Source: Rhizophagus sp. LPA8_4_AMF | Lineage: Eukaryota; Glomeromycota; Glomeromycetes; Glomerales; Glomeraceae | Direction: 5' to 3' | NCBI GenBank assembly: GCA_021464525.1 | Contig: JADRCO010000907.1 | Location: 1 to 24,807 of the forward strand | Length of the DNA stretch: 24,807 bases | Part shown: positions 9,700-21,010 of the stretch, in pieces | Layout of the letters: every line of letters begins with the position of its first letter | Position numbering within the stretch: position 1 is the first letter of the stretch | Made by a program: the position numbers and the translations under genes | Notes under the pieces: generated by a model | Seen by the model: the letters and a program-made list of their open reading frames with translations, nothing else | Database searches by the model: none | What the model was told of the DNA's origin: nothing

Positions 9700-10855
9700 A
9701 TAATACCAACACTCTTTTTAATGTCTGGACATATTGATATAGTGTATACCAATTTTAATTCATTAATAGAGAAAGAGCAAATCAGTTTAATTTGTCAACT
9801 AGTATTCCAATTTGGCTATCTTTTTTTTTTGTAAATGTAGCTTTTACATTTCCAAAAAGATTTCATTTAAATTGGGTTATTGAATGTTGAATAAATTACT
9901 AGAACAAATTGTATTTTAATACAAATCAATATATCTTATCATTATATATCAATATAGTAATCTTTGCAGAAGTATTTGAATGCCGAAATCTTACATCATA
10001 ATCAATCAACTTTGCATCAATTTTGGTGTATATTTTTCTATCTTTTGAATAGTACATCAACTACAAGAAACTCACAAACAAAAAAATTGCATACTCAATC
10101 CATTTAGAATAGGTATGATAATTGCAAGACAATGAAATATTAAGTGTTGAAAATTATATATAGAAAGATCAAATGGATTGTAATTATGCCAAAGTTGGTG
10201 ATATGCCAATCAATCTATAATCCTAGATTTAATAGTATTATATATGGGAAAATTATTAAAAATTTTGATTTGGATAAAGTGTGAGATTTTCCTTAACCAA
10301 TCATTTTTGATCTCTTTATTTTCTGTGAACATCATATTTGATGTGTTATCTCTAGTTATATCCTTACTCTTTTCTTCATAAATAAAACCTTCTAATAGAT
10401 TTTTAACTTATCATATTTCAGATTTACTAGTTTGATTAATTAATGTTGAATAAGGATTACAAAAGCCAACTTTACAAGTTATGATTCTTTTTATTTGATT
10501 GTCTTGCAGGTTTATTCTGTTTTTGAACCTTATTTTTTTTATTGGCTACTTTGTTCTCTGTTTGTTTGCATTTAGAACGTGTAGTTGGAGGTGTAGCATT
10601 CACCTAATCAGCTGCTTCATATTTTCTGATGTTTAATTAATAATGTGGATATGGTTTTATACTATGAATCCTAAAGTTACTTAAAAATATAAATAAATTC
10701 CATCTATACCAAAGCTCTTTTACTTTATCATATTTACAATTCTTGACCACATGGACCTTACTTGCCTAGCAATTTATGCAATATCCTTTATATTTTAGGG
10801 GTATGTTAGGGCAAGTATAGCCTATTGCAATAATATCAAGAAGCTCCTGAACTAA
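9700..10855 (-). pseudogene. Long decayed gene remnant C with Cys/His clusters
   Basis: Reading down the minus strand from about 10853: VQELLDIIAIGYTCPN, then YKGYCINC-TAG-ASKVHVVKNC, then a basic segment PPTTRSKCKQTENKVANKKN. After a one-base shift near 10489 comes ITCKVGFCNPYSTLINQTSK, and then about 80 codons with a single TGA that include DWLRKISHFIQIK and LAYHQLWHNYNPFDLSIYNF. From about 9990 to 9770 DVRFRHSNTSAKITILIYND and TFTKKKDSQIGILVDKLN follow, with further stops. The CxxC...HxxxxC cluster resembles a zinc knuckle with one residue too many. TGA falls where Trp is plausible and TAG/TAA where Gln is plausible, as in a gene decaying by C-to-T and G-to-A change. Family not recognised. 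Confidence 0.5.
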
Positions 10856-10859
10856 AAGT

Positions 10860-12365
10860 AAAAATTTAAGATTGATAGTTATGAAATCTTGTAACAATCT
10901 TATTTTGGAAGCAAATTAATAATGTTATTATTTTCATCACTGATCTTATATAAGAATAGTAGTTCCTTTTCTACTGTATTATTGAAAAGATGCTTATTCT
11001 AATACCAAGTATATAGAAAATCTAATGATATTAAACTAGCAATACTAGCTGAAACTAGTTTTGTATAATGAATGATTACATGAAATTGTAAGAATACATT
11101 CGCTGAAAAATGATATAATTCATTTATAATTTGATTTTTTTGTAATGGTAAATAACAGTATATTAATTTTAATGTCTAATTGTAATGAAAATAGAATTAC
11201 CCTTTTAATAAGTGAATATTTTCTTCATAATCCTGTTCTTTTTTATAAGGTATGCTTAATGAATACCATAAATTAACTGTATAAATGTATGGGTATTTCT
11301 TATTTAGCACATAAATATCTTAATAATATTATTGTCTGTAATAATATATCCAAATATGAATTATTATTCTAATTATATCTTTCTCATTATATGCATCCAT
11401 CTTGTTTTAATTTAATGTCAATATATTTTTTAGTAAGTTGCTAATCTAATGATCCTAACCTTTTTCTCTCCATGATATTTTGAAACTTTCAACCAACTCT
11501 TCTAGACTGCTAATTTGGTTTAACTATGTTAATTAACTGCCACAAGTTTACTGAAGAGAAAATTTTGTATAATGAGGGGAAAATCAACCTTGTATATCAT
11601 ATATGGTAAAGAAAAGAAGCAACTTGCAACATCTATTAATATAATAGATATTTAACCCCTTGCCCTTTTAATTACAAAAATTATTATTTAATGGATTTTT
11701 TAACTACTCAGAAGACAATTTCACTAATAAGATACCATAGAGGAATATATCTATGTTATTTAATGAAGCATGTACTTTTGGTTTAGTAGATAAAAGAATC
11801 TTTTATAAATAATATTATATATAGAAGGAGTAAGTATTAAAATTCTACTTAAAGCAATTTAGCTCAAGTCCTAGAATTAAAAATAATTCAAACATGGATT
11901 TTCTATCTTTTGCTTAAAAGATGTAAAATTTAAAAATTTACAATACTCTATTTTGAATTACTAATATAAATATGTACTGAAAATAAAATAAGTGTTGTGT
12001 AAATGCTTAACTGAATAGAATATTTTACATTTTTTGATAAAAAGATTATTATTTAATGAAATAATTATTTTCTCCCAATTTTCAGAAATAGTAATCCATT
12101 TTAAAATTGTCTTAAATTATTTCTATAACAATATTATTCCATCATGAAATATAATTAATATCATCCATACTATTATATCTAAAATTATAATCAAATTTTC
12201 ATCGATATCTTTAATAAAATGGTCAATATAATTGTTAAAATAATTATCACTATGGCAAATTATTGTTTTCAATTAAAATTCTGATAATCTTTAATCTACT
12301 TTTAAATGATTAGCTTAACATTTTTCCAGAAAGCTATAGTTTCAAAATTTTCTTCATAATATATC
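10860..12365. other. AT-rich tract without a recognisable feature
   Basis: Very low GC and frequent stops in all frames. By position and composition it is probably the eroded continuation of the same transposon debris, but I cannot read more than ~20 consecutive convincing codons on either strand. No RNA gene or repeat noted. Confidence 0.35.
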
Positions 12366-12775
12366 TGTATATCTTTACTAGAATTAATAAGACTCTATCT
12401 AATTGTTCTTAAACTGATCTTAGAAAAATTAAGAACTAAGCCAGCAATCCTTCCTCTTCATCACTACTTTCCTCTTCAATATCATTATCTGATGATTCAA
12501 TAATTATCTCATTATAATACTAAAATTCATTGTCATCATAATTTTAGATAAAAGAATATAAAAGAGCTACAATAATATCAGCACTTGATTATACTATAAA
12601 TATTGGTAGATTAAGACTATTTTCTTTACACCAATTATTGAATTCTTCATTATAAATAATTTTCTTGAATTAATAAATAAATAAATTTACCAATATTAAA
12701 TTGATTGAAATTGCAACTGTAAAAAGATATAAGAATTAATATAAATGTACAACATCCTTCATTTAAATCAATCTA
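12366..12775 (-). pseudogene. Decayed coding fragment with an acidic tail; first copy of a duplication
   Basis: On the minus strand (12655 to 12437) the frame reads NEEFNNWCKENSLNLPIFIV, TAA, SSADIIVALLYSFI, TAA, NYDDNEF, TAG, YYNEIIIESSDNDIEEESSD, EEEGLLA, TAG. All four internal stops are TAA or TAG at positions where Gln would fit. The acid-rich tail resembles the low-complexity segments of nuclear or transposon proteins. Downstream, in another frame, YYEENFETIAFWKNVKLII can be read (about 12350-12300). A diverged direct copy lies at 13358-13620. Family unknown. Confidence 0.5.
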
Positions 12776-13357
12776 TTTAAACTTTTTCAACAGTACATAT
12801 ATTTTTAGTGCTGCTCTTTTTCTCTTTTCCAAAATATTGCTCACTAATATTTTCTTAAGTTTGTTCATACTTTCTATCATATTTGTTTATATATTGAATA
12901 ATTCTATTTACTCTTATGTCCTGAATATTGTTCACTTATGATTATTTGTTAAATAAGTATTTAAGATTTATTTACTCTTAACTAAGAAAATTCAAAAAGA
13001 TTTTAAAGTTTGCTGGTTGTTCATAAAAGTTCAAAAGTTGATTTTGTAAGTAATCCAGTGAGTTGGAAGCCTTTTAAAATATCACTTGATAAAACTATAT
13101 TTGATAAACAATTTGTTAAAACTTTTATCATTATTTTTTTTGGAATTTCCAATAATCTATATAGTAGGCCTAGTATTCTGAAGTTGATACAGCAATATAA
13201 CAATTGGTATTATTTTCTCTTTAAAGTATTTTTTTACTATTTATAAATAATTTCCATTATTATATTCATTAAATATACAGTAGTTTTAAAAATCTTTTTG
13301 TATATTTTTATATCTTAATTTAAAATTTATCAAAAAATTTCTTCTACTGACTACTTT

Positions 13358-13620
13358 TCTAGAATTAACGAGATGCCATATTGCTATCATATTATTCTTA
13401 AACTGATCTTAAAAAAATAAGAAATAAGCCAGTAATTTTAGATAAAGAATATAAAGAATTTCAATATCAGCATTTGATAATACTGTAAATATTAATAGAC
13501 TAAGAATTCTTCATTATAAATAATTTCTTGAATTAATAAATATATAAACATTGCAATATCAAATATAATTGAAACTACAAACTAAAGGAAAGATATATAA
13601 TGTTAATATGATAGTAAGTG
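13358..13620 (-). pseudogene. Second, deleted copy of the acidic-tail fragment
   Basis: This stretch aligns in the same orientation with 12366-12775, sharing TTCTTAAACTGATCTTA, AATTCTTCATTATAAATAAT and TTCTTGAATTAATAAATA. It lacks about 93 bp, including the acidic-tail codons (12449-12541 of the first copy), and a further ~25 bp. Many substitutions separate the copies, so the duplication is old. Either an internal duplication or two insertions of the same element would explain it. Confidence 0.5.
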
Positions 13621-13694
13621 TGATTTCCTTAAAAATTATAGAAAAGATATTTCTATTATAGTAGCATCCTATTTTTTAAGTAATTTATTTTAAG

Positions 13695-13916
13695 TTAAAA
13701 ACTTTCAGTTAAACTGATTTTTATCAGTATGATTTTTAAATTATACTTTGTATTCCTGCATAATATATTACATATTTTTAACTCCATTTGGTCTGTATAT
13801 TGACAAATTGCATCTTCCATGCAACTACTGATCCAATTACCTTCTTCTATATGTTTATATAATGCTGCAATTAAAGTAATTTTAGAGGGTTCAGATGTTA
13901 GTAAATATTTTTCCAT
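13695..13916 (-). pseudogene. Unidentified coding remnant, 73 codons
   Basis: An uninterrupted minus-strand frame starts MEKYLLTSEPSKITLIAALY and includes KHIEEGNWISSCMEDAICQY. Four Cys, two Trp/Met-rich segments and a mixed charge pattern look like genuine protein. It stops at a TAA and no domain is recognised. A (GA)n microsatellite sits immediately upstream. It lies in line with the frame at 13978-14505 and is likely a piece of the same old gene. Confidence 0.4.
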
Positions 13917-13920
13917 GTTA

Positions 13921-13923
13921 GAG

Positions 13924-13970
<47 letters not shown>
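13921..13970. repeat. (GA)n microsatellite, about 50 bp
   Basis: About 24 near-perfect GA units with a single C interruption at 13926 and an A interruption near 13963. A + strand frame translating it as alternating Arg-Glu is an artefact of the repeat. Confidence 0.9.
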
Positions 13971-13974
<4 letters not shown>

Positions 13975-13977
13975 TAT

Positions 13978-14505
13978 TTAAAAAAATACTACAAAGAGTA
14001 AAAGAAAAGATATCACCCAAAGATATGGCTCGTTTAAATGAATTCCATTTGTTTGTACTAATATATTATATTCCTTTTTTTGGATAGCAATAAGGCTAAG
14101 AATCCAAATTTTTTTTATTATATGTAAATACCATTCAACATCTTGCCAATAAAAAAAGATTAATAAAATTTTTTTATCATAATGACCCAATTATTAATAC
14201 ATAGTAAAATTCCCCTGCTTTTATTAATGCCCTTTCACATACTATTGATGGATTTTTAGCTAATTTAACTGATAATTGAAACATATTATTTAATGTTGAC
14301 ATGGACATATTATGAAGTTCTTTCAGTTCTCCATATATTATTCCTTCTCTAACATAAGACATATGTTTTGTATGTAAAATATTCTTGATCATTTAACTCC
14401 TGATTTATATATTATGCAAATCTACAATTTTGCAGAACCAATGAAGTAATTAGGTGCAGTAGATTCTTTATATTCTGAAGGTATAAAATGGTTGAAATTT
14501 GGATT
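13978..14505 (-). pseudogene. Unidentified decayed coding remnant D
   Basis: Reading the minus strand from about 14500: NFNHFIPSEYKESTAPNYFI and GSAKL, a stop, then from 14392 SYVREGIIYGELKELHNMSM, STLNNMFQLSVKLAKNPSIV, CERALIKAGEFYYVLIIGSL, TGA. In a shifted frame it continues FYWQDVEWYLHIIKKIWILS and KKEYNILVQTNGIHLNEPYL. The pieces are consecutive and join with a single frameshift near 14180. Helical, moderately charged sequence, with no catalytic motif I can name. A transposon protein is the most likely source. Confidence 0.45.
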
Positions 14506-14687
14506 GGCATTTTTTATAGGTAAAAATTAACACCCATTTTTAAACAAAAAAAAAATAGATTTGAATGATATCTCCTTAATTAAATCCTATCTATCAATTG
14601 AATAAATATAAATATTACCATTTGATGTAATAAATTACTATAATTTCAATAATAAAAATTGATAGATTCTGTAATTTGTTTCTTTTT

Positions 14688-14877
14688 TTATAAATAATAA
14701 AATAATAAAGAGTATGTTAAAAAAGTTTTTCTTAGATCTGAAGCCAGTTTTGAGTATTTATATAGCATACCAAAACCTTTCCTCTTTTTATATTTTTTTA
14801 TTATTATATCTTTGATCCTACATCCTTTTCTAAGAATTGCCCCATATAGAATATGTTTGTTAACTGCAAGAATCAAC
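14688..14877 (-). pseudogene. Short basic coding remnant
   Basis: A 62-codon minus-strand frame starting MILAVNKHILYGAILRKGCR is followed by IKDIIIKKYKKRKGFGMLYK. The lysine-rich middle and lack of stops are better than chance for such AT-rich DNA, but no family is recognised. Probably upstream material of remnant D. Confidence 0.3.
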
Positions 14878-14879
14878 TG

Positions 14880-16235
14880 TTTAATCTCCTAGATCTCATT
14901 GCAGTATATTTAAGAGTATGTAAGTAAAGTTCAAAATGCTTATAAGACAGTAACCAGCAAATTTATCTATTATTAGTACATTAGTGTAATGTTATAATAA
15001 ATATTGGTATGCATTTTTTTCTGAAATGAAAATAATATAAATTTAAATATTATATAACAAAATTATCAAATTGATTATCTATTGAAAGATAAAAATCATA
15101 ACATTATATATTTTTTTTCTTCAGAATTTTGTTGCTAGGTTTTCCAATTTCTTATTTATATTTTTCAATTTCGAACATTTTTTGTTCATATCTTTTTTAA
15201 ATATTTCTTTACAGATTTTCTTAAATTCTTTTTTGTAATTTCATTATTTTTTCAGTTTTGAGAATCCAAGTTAAGTCAAGTACTTGTTTTTTTACCATTT
15301 TTTCTGATATTTTTTACCAGAAATCATTGGTCTAAATGATTTATCATAATATTAATTTAACAAGTTTCTCACTGTCTAATTAATAATTTCTGTTGGTGTA
15401 TTTGATGTTAATTGGAAAAGTATCTAAAAATTGTAATGAATATTTAAGACTTATATATATTTCATGTTATGGACTTGCTTTTTTGAATAATAAGCAGAAC
15501 TTAATTATTACACTTCTTAATTTAATAATTTCATCTATCAACTATATATGCTTTCATATTATTTTTGCTTTATAATGTTTCTGGTCTACAAGGTGTTTTA
15601 TCATCTTATCTTCTAATTGATGATAAAAGATCGTAAATCTTTTGAAAATAAATTATTTAATTCATTAATTAAATATTCTGCTAATGAATATCTATTAAAA
15701 TAAAAATATAATACTTATTAAAATAGTAATATACTTAGAATTAAATAATTATTACCTTCACCTATATAATAATAAGGATTTATAAATTTTATGGGTATTC
15801 CATGTCAACAAGTATACTCAAATAACTATAACCCATCAACATCTAGTTTAATTAAATCCCTCTCTTTCTTAGTAATTTACATACTTTTCACATATCATAA
15901 TTCTTCTATATTTTTCAAATGAGTTTTCTTGTAAATTTTAAGAGTTTTATGAACTTTTTAAGTTTTTTCTGATGTATGTTAAGTAATAATTAAATATTAA
16001 AAAGGAGAAAAGGGATAATTATGAATTGATTAGATGTATCCTTGTGCAAAAATAATATTTTGTATGTCTTGAACGAATCATCTGTAAAGAGACAATGTCA
16101 TCATGTATCTATAACATCATTGATAACAAGATCATTGAATTGATCCAATAATTTCTATTGTTTTCACAAAATTTAAGAAATTATTTTTCTGTTCAACAGT
16201 GTTAAAATGAATAAAACTGTGCCCAAAACAGTTTA
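14880..16235. other. AT-rich tract without a recognisable feature
   Basis: No frame on either strand reads convincingly. A 60-codon + strand frame at 15393-15575 is hydrophobic and lacks any motif, so I do not call it. Nothing else is supported. Confidence 0.35.
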
Positions 16236-16515
16236 TTAAGTTATATTAATATTAATTAATATTAATATATTATGAATCCAATTTTCTACTTGTTTTGGTG
16301 TCATCCATAGTAAATGAGTTAGTGTGTTTTTTAATGCTAAATTGTAAGTTCTTGAATTGTCTACTTAATTATGTAAAAAAAGATGTGATAATAAAAATAT
16401 TTGTCATACTGCTTAAATTGATATATTTATAATAATTTCCCAATAATAAAAAGTTAAAATTAATTCCTAATAAGCATTATGTTATGAGGAATGTTTGCTA
16501 ATTCTGGTTGAAATA
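16236..16515 (-). pseudogene. Unidentified decayed coding remnant E
   Basis: From 16515 down the minus strand reads QPELANIPHNIMLIRN, then with TAA stops FIIGKLL and FKQYDKYFYYHIFF. In another frame from 16366 it reads VDNSRTYNLALKNTLTHLLW and MTPKQVENWIHN. It ends in an AT-rich palindromic run of ATTAAT words (16240-16272). Two adjacent frames carry sense, implying frameshifts. Family not recognised. Confidence 0.4.
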
Positions 16516-16569
16516 ATATTAAATTATTTCTTTAATTTTTAGTGTTCTTTTATGATATTCTTTCTTATC

Positions 16570-17490
16570 TATATTAATAAGAACTTTTAATAAATTAAAT
16601 GGGTTTAAATACTTTGTTAAAAAGATTGATGGCATTATAGAAATTAATGGGAAAGTATTTGTAAATTAAATCATGGTATTTATCTAAATTATTATTATAG
16701 AATTAAAAGCTACCATGATGATGAAAAATAATTTTGTTGGTATTACCATTAAAATTTTTAATGTTTTCAGTTTTTGAAAGAAAAACAACAGGTTAAATTT
16801 TTGATAAAATTTCCTTTGAATTTTAATGAAAAAAAGATTAGATTCATTAATTGATTCAGATAGCAGAATAAAAATAAAAGAAAAAAACCAGTTGTTTTAA
16901 GATAAAAAAAAATTCTATTTCATATATAAAATAAAAATATTAAGTGATCCAATAAGCTAAAAATTGACAAATGGTCTTTAATTTGGCTTAAGTTTTTTGC
17001 CCAATTTTTGTATAATTAAATTATAAGTTATACCTTTGTTGTATAATAATTTAAAAATTTTATCTTAAAACTCTGATATAAATTTTAAGAATGCTATCTT
17101 AATTTATATTATCTGTTATATCTGCTATATTCTTTTATAAAATTATTACTTATATTTAAAATTTAGGAGTATAATAATTATATTATAGTATAAAAACTTT
17201 AATTGATAAATTTATATTAGTGTATTCGTCCACCCATCAAATGGTGTGATATTAGGACACATCTTTGCATGTCAATAGTTGGTTTGCTTAATTGATTTAC
17301 TGATTTTGAAAGAATAAAATAAATATTATTTACTTAATGGACTATTATATTAATATAGGAATAATGGACCCAAGGTATATACAATAATATCAAAAAGGTC
17401 TAAATTATTTATTCTATTATAAAGGATCATTATAAATAATCCATTTTTTAATACTTTTGTTATTATATTTCTTAAATATGTATAAAAGTG
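16570..17490. other. AT-rich tract without a recognisable feature
   Basis: No convincing frame, repeat or RNA gene. This is where the integrase of the neighbouring Gypsy relic might be expected on the minus strand, but I cannot see an integrase HHCC or DDE pattern. Confidence 0.3.
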
Positions 17491-17497
17491 ATAAAAC

Positions 17498-17740
17498 TTA
17501 GTGAAGGGAAGAAAAGCACTTATTATAATAAATGAGAAAAAGGCATTCAAAATTGAGTGGAATGCACTCATAAATGAGAGAAAGGCTCTTATAAATATGT
17601 TATTTGAACCAGCAGTATCTAAGTATGTGATTAAGTGTTTCTGATAGAAAATTTGGGTAGTTACTTATTTAAGAGAATATTGGATTATACTAAATAATCC
17701 TACAATTAATATGAATAATTTATCAGGAAAGCTTATATAA
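17498..17740 (+). pseudogene. Coiled-coil-like coding fragment on the + strand
   Basis: The + strand is open for 47 codons from 17498: LVKGRKALIIINEKKAFKIE, then WNALINERKALINMLFEPAV, SKYVIKCF, TGA. In a shifted frame it goes on ENLGSYLFKRILDYTK, TAA, SYN, TAA, YE, TAA, FIRKAYI. The units KALIIINEKKAF and NALINERKAL repeat, suggesting a short coiled coil. The opposite strand is also open for 73 codons but reads as hydrophobic antisense. If real, this fragment opposes the orientation of most other relics here. Confidence 0.35.
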
Positions 17741-18119
17741 TTGTATAATATAGTTTAATTCAAAACAGTTATTAAACAGGTATGAATATTTTGTCATTTG
17801 TTAATTAGAAAGGTCAAAAAAATCTACTAAAGTTTCTCCAAATGAATTCTTAAACATTTGTGGATTGCAAATATAATAATAACCCTTAAAACTTATATCA
17901 CCTGCTACTTTTATATAGCTCCTTCAGCAAATTTAGTGATTGATTTTGAACTTTAACAATTTAATATGTATGATTCACTTCTAATTATGAGGTTTATATT
18001 AATATATAGAAATTAATCCTAAGCCAAATGCTAGTCTGGGTTGATTAAATTTTATTCTATTGTACACTTTGCTTAGGTCTTGTAAAAACATTCCTATATT
18101 TAGTAAAGTTTATCATATA

Positions 18120-18480
18120 ATATTTTGATCAGTTCAAGATCATTGATTGCCTTGTAAGCCTATAAATATTACATTGAGGATTAAATGTATTGGAAGGATG
18201 TTGTCTAGTTAATGATTTAATCAATGTAATTAATTGAAGTTTCATGACCCATCGGGCCAATCTTCCATTAGGAGTAATCATTAAATAGATGTCATAATGT
18301 AGAATGATCAGTAACTAATTCAAATCTTTTACCATATAATGATGAAATTTTTCTATAAAGTTATTAAACACTTTAATTCTGTGACAGGGATAATTTTCTC
18401 AGCCAGAACAATGATCTGCTTGTATAAGACTTGACAATCATTAAGTTTTAGGTATTGGAAATATGTAAACCTCTCATTTT
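18120..18480 (-). pseudogene. Decayed Ty3/Gypsy RT-RNase H fragment
   Basis: On the minus strand from about 18433: SYTSRSLF, then in another frame AEKIIPVTELKCL, then EKFHHY, then YGKRFELVTDHSTL, TGA, HLFN, and after a further shift TPNGRLARWVMKLQ (ending near 18234). This is the order and spacing of the RNase H end of Gypsy Pol: ASRSL, NYPVTELECLA, KFHHYLYGK, FxLxTDHxAL, GRLARWxxxLQ. TRQHPSNT just downstream fits the usual segment after RNase H. At least three frameshifts and several stops make it dead. Protease, catalytic RT, integrase and LTRs were not found. Confidence 0.8.
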
Positions 18481-21010
18481 ACTTCTATTAAGTTTCACAA
18501 GCTCCATCACCAGAAATGGATCTGGTTTTGGCAAGTATTATTATTTAGGCCATGTTTACTATATTTAAAAAGTCTTCATATAAGACGGTTATGATTATTG
18601 TTTTCCAATGGGTCATTATTTCTCTTGGAAGTAGATCTATATTTTCTAATATAGAAATATTAATTTGAGATAAGATATGTGCATTAAAAAATTTAATTAA
18701 TTGTTCTTTGAAGGTAACATTCAGATATTTTGTAATAAGAGAATGTCAAAAGGAGACTATTTCTGGAGAAATATAATTTAATGTCATGTAAATTTTCAAT
18801 AGTACATGTAAGTTTGTTAACTTGATAATATTTTTATATAAAAGATCAGGTAATAATTTGTATAAAAGCAATAAAAGTTATAAATTATAATCAAGCTTAT
18901 TTTTACTTAAAAAGAATAGTTTTTAATAAGTCTAACCAGTCTTAATTATATAATATTTTGTTATTTATTTTCCAGTAATAATTACTCTTTTTATTTAATA
19001 TAGAAAATTCACAAAATATGTTATACATAATTATCTTCAAAGTATAAAATAGCTTTGATTTATAAAATTTTTTAGAAAAAATTAAACTTTAATTCTAAAC
19101 TGATAAAAGGGGAAAAGGAAAAAAAAGGGGTAATTAAAGATCAAGATGAAAAGATGAACATATTTATATATATTTTTAAATTGATGATTATCTGAGAACT
19201 TTGCCACATATTGTCAAAGCCTAAGACATAGCCACAAACTGTTTGACAGAAATGTGAAATCATATGTCAAATAAAAAAAAAAATTATAGGCTTATTAAAA
19301 ACAATAATAATATAAAATGATAATGGATTTGGGAATAATATAAGAACTAATTATTTACAATAAGTGTTTGTATTATAAACTTACTTTTTAAGTTAGAATG
19401 GCTATTAACATAAACAACCGAAATTCTGGGCTAAAATATATTGAAACGCCATGGTAAAATGATGATCCCAATCAATTATTAACAATTATCGCAGAAATGT
19501 TTGAAGTTTCATTTGTACAAGTCATTATTAAAATAAATATCGTTGCTTCATATTATTTTTTTAAAATAAAATGAAATTGCGAAGTAAGAGCAGGAAAAAA
19601 TTTAAATCTGTGCTCTTTAATACTAATTTATTATGAACGAGAAATAATTGAAAAGCATGGATGGTATATGACCATATAATTTAAAATTTGTTTGGTCAGT
19701 TTAAAGCATCCTTCATTGTGATGTTATCATATTCTGTTTTAATTTGTCCTAATTGAAGGCATAAATTTTATACCATCTCCATAAAAATATTTGTAAGTAG
19801 TAACTCATTATTAATAGTATTTAAATAACTATGACTTTTGAATTGTTATTTAATATCTATATTTAAAAAAAGTTGTTTTACAATCAGTATTTTAAAATAA
19901 AAGTTGGATATTACTTATATTATTTTTGATCCTTTTGATCTGAAAGTATTAATTTAGTAATAAAAATTCAAATCAATACGACAATACATGATGAAATTTA
20001 TCATCAAAAACTCATTATCCCGAAATTATTTTTTCCTGTAACATTATGAAATAAAGTTTTTTTATAAACACAGATGTATATATAGCATGAAATTAAACCT
20101 GGTAGTTAATAGTGCCTCATATTTTCATATTATTTATTAGAAAACTTAAAAATTTGAAATCAAAAAATTTATAATTTTCTAACCATAAATTCGGTAAACC
20201 AGAATTATAATAATCCTGATTAGCATTACAGTCACATGAGTAAATTTCTTTTAAAGATAATTATCATCTGGGCAGTGCATGGCCACAGCCTGGTTTCCCA
20301 TTTTATTATTTTTGTTTCTTAACAGTCACTAAATTTATCTTGGCTTAGAATTAAATTTCATGTCAAATTTCAAAAAGCTCTTTTTTATAATACACTTAAT
20401 ACTTGCTAAAATCAGGATGTTAAAAATTCTCACGAATTAAAATATAAGGCGGCTCTTTGATAAATTTGAGAGACATAAGATGATGTTCAATAATAAATAT
20501 GTAGTACATGGCTTATATCCATGGCTTAGTTATGACCAAATTTTGATTACTCACTTTTAAAACTTATGATATATGACTTTAAATGTCCTAAAATTTTTAC
20601 ACAAATTATTTGTTTGTGATTTCCTAGAACAAAAGAGATAAAGCTTGTTATCTAAATGTTATGATATCTGATATGTTAAAAATAATTTGTTATTATATTA
20701 TATGATGATTAGACCAATTCAAAGATTACACAAATTAAATTTTTTTCACAAAAAGAGAATCCGGGGACTTTTTTTTATTTGGCTATACATGATACACAAT
20801 AATTTTTTTATAAAAAAAAGTTAATTTCATATAATATTTAAAAAATATTATCAAGGATTTTATCGTATTTAATTGAAATTTTAATATCGAAAAATTTTTG
20901 AAAAATTCGGGAATAGGTAAATATGTAGAAATTTTCATGTCAGAAAGTTTTAGTAAATGACTTTAAATAATCGAATTTTTGATGAATAAAACATTTTTTA
21001 GATAAGCTTT
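18481..21010. other. AT-rich tract, probably eroded transposon sequence
   Basis: Directly upstream of the RNase H relic, the minus strand reads KYLNVTFKEQLIKFFNAHIL and IDLLPREIMTHWKTIIITVL (about 18740-18580). These may be worn Pol sequence, but RT motifs such as YxDD are not visible. CATGGCTTATATCCATGGCTTA (22 bp, 20509-20530) is a small local repeat. No long terminal repeat pair, RNA gene or intact frame was found. Confidence 0.3.

Noticed and set aside
13010..13246. 78-codon + strand frame and overlapping 60-codon minus-strand frame
   Set aside because: Both strands are open over the same stretch, neither has a recognisable motif, and the choice cannot be made from sequence alone.
13819..14001. 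+ strand frame ending in alternating Arg-Glu
   Set aside because: It is produced by reading through the (GA)n microsatellite and is antisense to a better minus-strand frame.
8724..16515. Alternative genetic code (UAR = Gln, TGA = Trp)
   Set aside because: The nuclease-like gene uses CAA/CAG for Gln and ends at a normal stop. The decayed tract has all three stop types plus frequent frameshifts, as expected of pseudogenes.
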